This document shows, piece by piece, positions 31,338 through 64,000 of a DNA stretch of 64,000 nt; position 1 is the stretch's first letter; every line of letters begins with the position of its first letter. The stretch covers positions 40,161,501 to 40,225,500 of the forward strand of contig NC_084839.1 in NCBI RefSeq assembly GCF_033115175.1. Reading direction: 5' to 3'. The stretch is from Lepus europaeus. Taxonomy: Eukaryota; Chordata; Mammalia; Lagomorpha; Leporidae. The notes below the pieces were generated by a model. It saw only the letters and a program-made list of their open reading frames with translations, had not been told where the DNA came from and made no database searches. The position numbers and the translations under genes are program-made.

Positions 31338-33519
31338 TTTATTCAAAGCATTTCACATTTGTATTAGGTTCAAGTGCATTAACATACAATTACATATAAA
31401 ATACTATACCTTCCAGAAGTTTACAGTGACAGTTTTACTTTGAAGAATTAGTTTTATGCTTATAATTTAAGTCTAGTAAATTGAGCTGTATTATTTTATT
31501 TATATTGCTAATGTTTTCAGTTTAGCTATTACCTATTTAGAAAGCATTTAAACTCACTTAGAACATACAGTTTCACTTTACACATTTACATTCAAAAGGG
31601 GAACCCATACAGTGCTAAGGATATTTGACCAGTCAGTCCCTTGTAAACAATTTGCTTCGTGCCCCATCTGCTGTTCAGAATGCTAGATGGGGGTTTTGAA
31701 CAATCTCTTCTTTACTGCATTCACCTTTTTCAGAGTCATAAGCAAGCAGTCACTTCATGCAAATCAGATTTTTTACTTTCTGCTTTCCCTAAATTGACTG
31801 GCAAATTCAGGTTATGCCCCAAGGTTATGTATGCCTCACTTCAAGGGTTGATTTTAACGAACATCAATAAAACTTAGCTCAACTAATTTGTGGTTAGCAT
31901 GACCGCAAAAAATAAGGCTGGCTTCAGTGCAATCACGAGTGACAGGTGAACAGGAGGGAGGCTCCCAGTGAATCAGTAGTGAAACCTGTACAGGTGCTGG
32001 GCCTGGGTTATGTCTCCTAAGACACAGCATTGGCCAAGGCACCTGCCTCCTCAGGTCGAACTCTGAAACAGTGGAAGTAAAGGCAAGGCTAGTGCCATGA
32101 CGACATGCACTTGTCTTCCGCCATCGAGCCTCCCTTCTCCCTCTCTGAGGCAGGCACCGGATGGAGGAGGGCTGGTCCTTAACACAAGGTCAAAAGCACA
32201 GAGGAAAAGGTCCACCTACTTGCCCAAGGCAAAGTCTTCCCTTAACTTAGGAACCAAGTCCACACTGAACCACAGAAGCTGGTCACCAAATTCAAATTGA
32301 CAAGGAACACCCACAGTGGAGGGTAATCCTCAAATAAAATATCTTCAATATTTTTCAAAATTAATTACCTACCCCACCTTTATAAACTGTCTTGATTTCC
32401 CATCCTAAACCTTATTAATGTACTTATGCTATAGATATTAAAAGGCACAAGAGCCAGCATGAGGGTAACTTTTAACCTATAAAAGTGAACACAAACCAGT
32501 AGCTCACCCCTTCATACATGGAATCACATATTTACAGGATACAAGCGTAATGTTGCAAGCCTGGGGTAGGTGTGCTTTGTGCTAACAGAGTCCTGGAAGC
32601 AAATGAGAGGACCTGGGTTGGTGCCGCGGTACAGCCAGTAAAGCTGCCACCTGTGACAGCAGCATCCCATGTCGGAGTCCTAGTCTGAGTCTCAGTTACT
32701 CTGCTTCTGATCCAGCTCCCTGCTAATGGCATCTGGAAAGGCAGTGGAAGGTGGCTCAAGTGCTTGGGTCTCTGCCACCCATGTGGAAGAACAGGATGGA
32801 GTTCCCGGCTTCTAGCTTTGGCCTGGCCCAGCCTGGGCTGTTGCGGCCATTTGGGGAGTGAAGCAGTGGATCTCTCTCTCTGCCTTTCTGATAAAGAAAT
32901 AAAGGTTTTTAAAAAATGGGAGGACATGACCAAGACTCAGACTTCATGGGTGCCCCTGGAAAAAGGGAAAGAACGACCATGTGCTGAACGTGTGCATCGG
33001 GAGCTGGCCAACAGCACCTGGCCGAGGGCAGGTGATGGCGACAGTGACTGGACTCTGCTGCTCGCTGGAAAACCACAAATGCTAGATTTGGTGATTTACA
33101 GAACTGGAAAGTTATCCAGGACTTCACACACACAGCAGAGTTATAGAATATTAAACAGTGGGAAGCTAAGTATTGTTTCTCTAGCTCCAAAATTTTTCAG
33201 ATAAACAATACAAACAAGCAAGTTTGAAAGGAATAAGATTTTAATGAAAATAACAAATGAAACAGAGCAGGAAAACTGATGGCATCAGCCGGAAGAACCC
33301 TGAAGAGTTACGGCTTCATACAGAGGAGCCGTAAAGAAACAACACAGACGTATTATGACTCAGTGGACACAAAATCAGCAATAAGATGCTGAATGTTCAC
33401 ATTTTACACATGAAAGTATGTAAAAAAGTAATTTTTCACTTTATTTTTTCTAGTACATTTTACAAATAACATTTAGTCCAGAATCATGAACATACATGCA
33501 GCAAAGTGCCTCCTTAATC
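31338..33519 (-). other. LRPPRC: Probable LRPPRC 3' UTR with proximal and distal poly(A) signals
   Basis: Minus-strand AATAAA hexamers occur at 33440-33445, about 75 nt after the stop, and at 31338-31343, about 2.2 kb after it. The long option gives a UTR similar in size to the human one. A SINE (32610-32918) lies inside it. Which signal is used cannot be read from sequence. Confidence 0.5.
32610..32918 (+). repeat. C-repeat SINE inside the LRPPRC 3' UTR
   Basis: 'gggttggtgccgcggtacag' to 'gataaagaaataaagg'. Antisense to LRPPRC. Confidence 0.88.
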
Positions 33520-57980
<24,461 letters not shown>

Positions 57981-58944
57981 CTGTAGAATTCGATTAAAGA
58001 AGTTAATGAATACGCTAAGTAGAATTTGTGAAAAATGTTTAGAACTTTTCCTTATTTAATGCTGAACAAAGCATTATTCCAAATGTTGCCTTCAGGGAAA
58101 AGTCAAAGTTACTACCTAAACCCAAAGGTGAGGAAGAGAATTTTTTGTACCTTTCAAATTGTTAGCCATAGAAACAACTTATTTATTAAAAAAACCACAA
58201 AAACCTGTTACCCCACATTTTATTGAACACTCTAAACATCATGCTGATAATCTTTTTGAAGTAACTGAGAAATTTCCTATCATCAACATAAAAATTAAAA
58301 GCAGGTAACAATTCAAGTAAGCCCTTTAATCTTTTAAAGATGATGGATACATGTATACTATACAGTACACAAAACTGTGGGTCTAAAATGATTCAAAGTG
58401 TTCAGAATTTTCTTTAAAAGTAACAACTCTAAGAACCCTTTTTACTTATTTGGATAGAGAGAACTGTCTGTTTCCTCTGTTGACTTGACGAATTTCCATG
58501 ATATCGTGTAACAGGTTATATATTCTTAAAGAAGAAATCGGACCAAGTAAGTATCAAAGGGGGATAGGAAATCTGCTGTCAACCGGCAGATTAATTCATA
58601 TCGAAAACCCAGCTACTTCTAAGTGGTAACTTGGCCAAGTCCATTTAATAAATTAATTTATGCTTGTGAAAAACTACAGCAAGATATGGAAAATGCTACA
58701 TGATGCCAAACTCAATAAAGTCCAAAGAAATACTGTTTTAGATATCTTCTTGTGAATTTGCAAATGCATGTGAGAATTATCTCCATTGTATAGGGATGAG
58801 TTCTAGAAAGGGGGTTTGCACTACAGGACATACTTTGATAATATCATCATTCCAAAAAATATGAAAACCCCCTAAAATTTACAACCAATTTTCACAACAG
58901 GACTCTCATAAGCTAATTTACGTTGTTCCTTCATTCTACGTGGG

Positions 58945-59220
58945 GCAGGTGTTTGGCCTAGTGGTTAAGATGCTGGAGAAGACACCCATGGATCGTACTG
59001 ATGTACCTGAGTTTGATACTCAGCCCCACTCCTGATCCCAGCTTCCAGCTATGCAGCCCCTGGGAGGCAAAAGTGATGGCTCAAGCCAATTAGCTTCCTG
59101 TCACCCATGTTCTCAGCCTAACTGAGTCCCCAGGGAGGGATCTTGGCAAGCATTTTGGGAGTGAACCAATAGATGAGGGGAGGCTCCCTCTGCCTCTCAA
59201 TTAAATAAACTTTCAAAAAA
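58945..59220 (+). repeat. Old C-repeat SINE
   Basis: 'gcaggtgtttggcctagtgg', 'gagtttgatactcagcccc', 'ttttgggagtgaaccaatag' and 'caattaaataaac'. Confidence 0.8.
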
Positions 59221-60081
59221 TTATATAATGCAAAATTCAAGTAATTCAAGTATGTGAAAGTGTAAGACTTATTTGAGTTAAAAAAAAAAAAAGAATGCAA
59301 ACCAAAGAATCTTTATTCTGAGGTAGGAAGAAAGTGAAACACTTCTGCTCATTGCCAGACTACTTGTGGATTATGGGGAAGACACAGGGATGGTTTCCAA
59401 GAACTGGTAACAATCCTCCTAATGTACTTTTAAAAATTATTCATTTTTAAGGGAACAAAATTATTCCAAACAATGAAGAAAAAAGGTGGGTGGACACTCT
59501 ACAACTCTGTGCCTTCAGACGGAAGAACTCTGGAAGATAATTTCTTCTTTTAAAAGGAGCACAAAATGATATAAAAAGCTTCTACTTTGGGAGGACAAAG
59601 ACATCACAGAGATGCAAAACTATTAACATAGACAAGCAAACTTGTGAAAAGGAAATATTTCACAATACTAAGGAGAATTCATGTTATATGGCATAAAACA
59701 GCTCAGTAAATTAGCTGTTTAAAAGGGAGAACATTTCCTGGAAATGTACCTGGGTTGCCAGATACAAAACAAGAATTTGAGGCAATCAAACCAAGCAGTG
59801 TGTCGAAATGTGTAAAACTGACAGAAGTACCAAGGGCCAGATTTTTCTTTTCTAATATCTCTATGGGCTTAAAATCCTTCCACGGAGACAATACTGAGCA
59901 GACCTTAGGAGTCAAAATGCCCAGAAAGCTGGACTGGACATTCTGCCCCTGTAACTACATCACAGTACCCTCATTAACAGACACAAGGGTGAAGTGTTCT
60001 AAATGCCCTCTGAGAACTCTGGGGCCATGACACCAGATGTTTTGACACTAGTATTGAGTTTTACAAGAACAGACCTATGAA

Positions 60082-60515
60082 GGGGCTTCAGCAAGTTCAT
60101 GGAAAACAGAATTTAAAGATAATGTGAGCTTTCCATTAACTTTTCAGAGGCCGGCGCTGTGGCTTAACAGGCTAATCCTCCGCCTTGTGGCGCCAGCACA
60201 CCGGGTTCTAGTCCCGGTTGGGGCGCCGGCTTCTATCCTGGTTGCCCCTTTTCCAGGCCAGCTCTCTGCTATGGCCCGGGAAGGCAGTGGAGGATGGCCC
60301 AAGTCCTTGGGCCCTGCACCCGCATGGGAGACCAGGAGAAGCGCCTGGCTCCTGGCTTCAGATCAGCGAGATGCACCGGCCACAGCAGCCACTGGAGGGT
60401 GAACCAATGGCAAAAAGGAAGACCTTTCTCTCTGTCTTTCTCTCTCACTATCCACTCTGCCTGTCAAAAAAAAAAAAAAAAAAAACCAAACAACTTTTCA
60501 GAGCTCTAAAGTGGG
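60082..60515. mobile_element. Palindromic DNA-transposon relic interrupted by a SINE
   Basis: Left end 'ggggcttcagcaagttcatg'. The right end, after the SINE, gives 'gagctctgaaaagttaatgg' as reverse complement. Removing 60150-60491 restores one short inverted-repeat element like that at 932-1062. Confidence 0.55.
60150..60491 (+). repeat. CSINE1 with 12-bp target-site duplication
   Basis: 'gccggcgctgtggcttaaca' head to an A-run. Duplication aacttttcagag perfect at 60138-60149 and 60492-60503. Confidence 0.95.
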
Positions 60516-60586
60516 ACTCTCTTTTATGGCTCTCTGACTAGGGTGTAAGAAGGGGGAATTCATGCATGTTCTCTGTGGCTGACAGT

Positions 60587-60867
60587 TTTTTTTTTTTTTT
60601 TTTTAAACATTTATTTATTTATTTATTTGAAAGGCAGTTAGAAAGGCAATGGCAGAGAGAGAGAGAGCGAGCGAGCGCCTTCGATCTGCTGGTTCACTCT
60701 CCAGATGACTGTAACAGCCCAAGGACTTGGGCCATCTTCTACTGCTTTCCCAGGCCACAGCAGAGAGCTGGATCGGAAGTGGAGCAGCTGGGACTCAACT
60801 GGGGCCCATGTGGGATAACTGGCATTGCAGGTGGCGGCTTTACCTGCTACACCACAGCACCAGCCCC
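60587..60867 (-). repeat. C-repeat SINE
   Basis: T-run, (ATTT)n, to 'caccacagcaccagcccc'. The middle is shortened at about 60715. Flanks gctgacagttttt / gctgagagttttt. Confidence 0.9.
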
Positions 60868-60932
60868 AGGCTGAGAGTTTTTATACTGTATTGTCTCGAC
60901 ACATCTGAAAACATGGAGCTACTACTACAGCT

Positions 60933-60950
60933 GGGGGGGGGGGGGGGGGG
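60933..60950 (+). repeat. Poly-G homopolymer (18 G)
   Basis: Uninterrupted run of 18 guanines. Confidence 0.9.
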
Positions 60951-61012
60951 TGCACCAGACATCAGTGGAGCCAATGTGAAGGGGTTCCCACTGGTTAAAG
61001 ATGGGACAGTTT

Positions 61013-61350
61013 GGGCCAGCGCCGTGGCTTAACAGGCTAATCCTCCGCTTTGCGGCGCTGACACACCAGGTTCTAGTCCTGGTTGGGGCGCCGGATTCTA
61101 TCCCGGTTGCCCCTCTTCCAGGCCAGCTCTCTGCTATGGCCCGGGAAGGCAGTGGAGGATGGCCCAAGTCCTTGGGCACTGCACCCTCATGGGAGACCAG
61201 GAGAAGCACCTGGCTCCTGGCTTCGGATCAGCGAGATGCGCCTGCCGCAGCAGCCATTGGAGGGTGAACCAATGGCAAAAAGGAAGACCTTTCTCTCTGT
61301 CTCTCTTTCTCTCTCTCTCACTGTCCACTCTGCCTGTCAAAAAAAAAAAA
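61013..61350 (+). repeat. CSINE1 with 10-bp target-site duplication
   Basis: 'gggccagcgccgtggcttaa' to an A-run. Duplication gggacagttt perfect at 61003-61012 and 61351-61360. Confidence 0.95.
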
Positions 61351-61685
61351 GGGACAGTTTGGACAGTTTGAACAATAGAAAGAATAATGACTGAAACAAG
61401 TTAAAACACAAATATATTTTTTAAACCCATGAATTCAATTAAAAAAAAAAAAAGGAGTCACCAACTTTGGAGGTTTCAAAGTCATCAGCACTTAAAATTG
61501 GCAATTAAAGGGAGAAAAAGAAGTATTTGTCTTTTCTTGTGAATTTATTTCAAATTGTTAAGTGAAAAAAAGGAAGCCACAGAACACAGTGTAGAATACG
61601 AAATATGGCGAGAATAAAACAATCCCAACAGAATGTAAAATAAAACGAGGACCACAAAGGTAAAACATTTATGGGTGTAAAGGTG

Positions 61686-61955
61686 ACTGTGTGACACAGT
61701 GGCCAGCACGCTGCTTGGGCTGCTCACAGGCTGCCTCACAGGGCATGGGCTTGAGTCTCAGCTCTGCTTCCAGCACCGGCCACCTACGAGAGCACACCTG
61801 AGAAGCAGCAAATGATGGCTCAGACTTGAGTCCCTGTCCCCAATGTGGGAGACCCAGACTGGACTCCTGGCTTTGGCCTGGGTCAGCCTTCGTGGCTGCA
61901 GGCATCTGGAGAGTGAATCAGCATGTGGAAGATCTCTAACTGCCTTTAAAATAGT
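61686..61955 (+). repeat. Old C-repeat SINE
   Basis: 'gtgactgtgtgacacagtgg', 'gggcttgagtctcagctctg', 'caatgtgggagacccagact', 'ggcatctggagagtgaatc'. Confidence 0.8.
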
Positions 61956-62735
61956 AACCTAAACTAAAATAGAGTAAAGTAAAAACTCATATATTTATAA
62001 ATGTAGAGAGGGAACTGGAAGAATGGCCAATTGACAAAGTTACCTCAGGAAGTTTGGGGAAGGGGTGGAAGCAATGACATTTTCCCATTTTGCAAGTACT
62101 CTATTATATTGCTTGAATCTTTAGTAATTACCTTGTGTAATAATGGAGGGAAAAGATCATATGGTACAAAAAGAAATGTCAATGGCTACACATACTTGCA
62201 AATTACAAATGTAAGGCAGCTTGATTTTTAACTTTTGCCTTGTATATGTGAAGAAGAAATTTAAATGTTTAGAACATAAGAAAACGTTTGCTAAGATGTC
62301 AATATTGTCACTTAGAAAACAATAGAATATACCTTACCTTGCAAAGGCAAGCAAGTTATTTAATTCAGGTAATGTTTGTTAAAGGTTCTAGAAGCTAATT
62401 ATGCCTGTCACAATGAAAGGTCAAAATGTACTGAAAAGGATAGCACTAAAGTTTGAATTATGACAGATTCTTTTAATAGTTCACGAATGACTACCACATT
62501 GTATTCACTCAGTAAAGCCACTGTAGAACAGCTAGTATTTAAAGGTATGGGCGGTGGCTGTGGTAGACCACTGATCTAACTATCTGCTTTGTTTCTGTAG
62601 TATATTGTCATTAACAAAAACACTATGTATAGGTTTGTGAGAGGTACTGTTTTAAAATAAACAAACACTCTAAACAATCCAACCACTTTCAAGGACTAAA
62701 ATCATATCAAGAAAAAGAACAGTTCATAAGGAAGT

Positions 62736-63053
62736 TCCTGGTGCCTGCACTGCGGCATGGAGGGTTAAGTCAACTGCCCATGACACTGGCATTCTTTATG
62801 AGCACCAGTTCACGTCCTGGCTGACTTGCTTCAGATCCAGCTCCTGCTAATGTGCCTGGCCAAGCAGCGGAGGATGGCCCACATATGTGGGAGACCCAGG
62901 TGGAGTTCTGAGCTCCTTGCTTTAGCCAGGCCCAGCTCCTGGTTCATTTTCATTGTCGGTTCATTTGGAGAGTGAACCAGTGGACAGAAGATTTCTCTCT
63001 CTGTGTCTCTCCCTCTCTCTCTAACTCTGCCTTTCAAATAAGTAAAATCTTTT
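62736..63053 (+). repeat. C-repeat SINE, first half of an inverted pair
   Basis: 'ctggtgcctgcactgcggca' to 'ctttcaaataagtaaaatc'. Confidence 0.9.
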
Positions 63054-63055
63054 TT

Positions 63056-63380
63056 TAAAAATTTTTTTAATTTATTTGAAAGACAGAGTTACAGAGAGGT
63101 AGGGACAGAGAGAGAGGTCTTCCATTCGCTGGCTCACTCCCTAGATGGCTGCAATGGCTGGAGCTGTGCCAATCTGATCCGAAGCCAGGAGCCAGGAGCT
63201 TCCTCCGGGTCTCCCACGCGGGTGCAGGGGCCCAAGGACCTGGGCCATCTTCTACTGCTTTCCCAGGCCAAGGCAGAGAGCTGGATGGGAAGAGGAACAG
63301 TGGGACTAGAACCGGCACCCATATGGGATGCTGGCACTTCAGGCCAGGGCTTTAACCTGTTGCGCCACAGTGCTGGCCCC
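63056..63380 (-). repeat. C-repeat SINE, second half of an inverted pair
   Basis: 'ttaatttatttgaaagacag' to 'gcgccacagtgctggcccc', tail-to-tail with the preceding SINE. Confidence 0.92.
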
Positions 63381-63975
63381 TTTTCTTAAAAAAAAAAAAA
63401 TTCTTATTTAAACTCTTTCTTTTAATTCTTTTTTTTAAAATTCAAATAAAACATCTGTCAAAAATCTACAATCTAAAATATAGAATTTTCAAGTATAAGA
63501 TAAATGCATTTCACATTCCATCCCTTATTATATGTTCCTATTCAAATAAATCAACTTATAACAATATTAAAGTAGTGACCCAAGTCAGGAGGCAAAGTGG
63601 AGAGGGGCAGCAAAGGGGACAGCTTACTTTTTCTGCAGTAAGGAAACAATTAGGACTACTACAACCAGATTATCTATTTACAGCGCTATAGGTGGGAAGT
63701 TACGAAAAAGACTTCCCTAAAAGTATTCCACTGGCTTCCAGACTCCTGAGAGGCCACCCAAAACCAGCTGAGCTCCACACACTACTGGATCAAACACAGA
63801 GCAAGAAGAGATTGGAGGCAGGTGTCTAACAGAGCAGATAGAAGGGATGAAAAAGGAAATTGTATTAACCTTCAGAGACTGCTTATCCTTAAACAAAACT
63901 TTAGAATGAATCTAGAAGTTTTCTTTTTTTGTTGTTTTTGAAAAATAAGTTATCATTAATTTCTTCAAAATTGTT

Positions 63976-64000
63976 ATTTTTATATTTGAGAGGTAGACAC
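63976..64000 (-). repeat. Start of another antisense C-repeat SINE (cut by window edge)
   Basis: 'atatttgagaggtagac' resembles the antisense tail of the family. Confidence 0.55.

Larger units (their letters stand above)
57981..64000 (-). other. LRPPRC: LRPPRC intron upstream of inferred exon 28 (runs off right edge)
   Basis: More than 6 kb without a convincing exon. It carries SINEs at 58945, 60150, 60587, 61013, 61686, 62736 and 63056, plus the start of another at 63976, and a palindromic DNA-transposon relic split by a SINE (60082-60515). Confidence 0.75.

Noticed and set aside
62331..62385. Possible LRPPRC exon on the minus strand (TLPELNNLLAFA followed by AG|GTAAGG)
   Set aside because: A good donor, but the frame has a stop ten codons upstream of the peptide and there is no acceptor AG between that stop and the peptide.

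Overview
This is mammalian nuclear DNA, almost certainly European rabbit (Oryctolagus cuniculus) or a close lagomorph. The evidence is dozens of lagomorph C-repeat SINEs (tRNA-derived head, CT-rich body, oligo-A or AAATAAAT tail), intron-rich genes with GT/AG splice sites, and exons that join into proteins very close to human ABCG5, ABCG8 and LRPPRC. Gene order and orientation match human 2p21: ABCG5 (minus), ABCG8 (plus), LRPPRC (minus).

Layout. 1-4349 is ABCG5 intron sequence holding old LTR and DNA-transposon relics. 4350-5161 holds ABCG5 exons 2 and 1 on the minus strand. 5162-5503 is the short shared promoter between the divergent ABCG5 and ABCG8 genes. 5504-24346 is a complete 13-exon ABCG8 coding sequence (2,022 nt, 673 codons plus stop, the same length as the human protein), with a polyadenylation signal at 24482. 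24510-31320 is intergenic sequence between two convergent genes. 31338-33519 is the probable LRPPRC 3' UTR. 33520-57980 holds the last eleven LRPPRC coding exons (427 residues plus stop), and the rest of the window is one LRPPRC intron that runs off the right edge.

ABCG5 and ABCG8 are half-transporters that act only as a heterodimer, exporting plant sterols and cholesterol across the apical membrane of hepatocytes and enterocytes; the divergent arrangement explains their co-expression. LRPPRC is unrelated in function: a mitochondrial PPR-type RNA-binding protein that stabilises mitochondrial mRNAs with SLIRP. Base composition changes across the intergenic region: the ABC genes are GC-rich with short late introns, LRPPRC is AT-rich.

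I found no hidden new system. The points most worth checking are: loss of the Q-loop glutamine in rabbit ABCG8 (Pro at codon 153) and a Val in place of Leu in its ABC signature; a SINE inserted 17 nt upstream of ABCG8 exon 9; an exact 91-bp direct duplication inside ABCG8 intron 3; an open frame upstream of the usual ABCG8 start; and several nested or inverted SINE arrangements.
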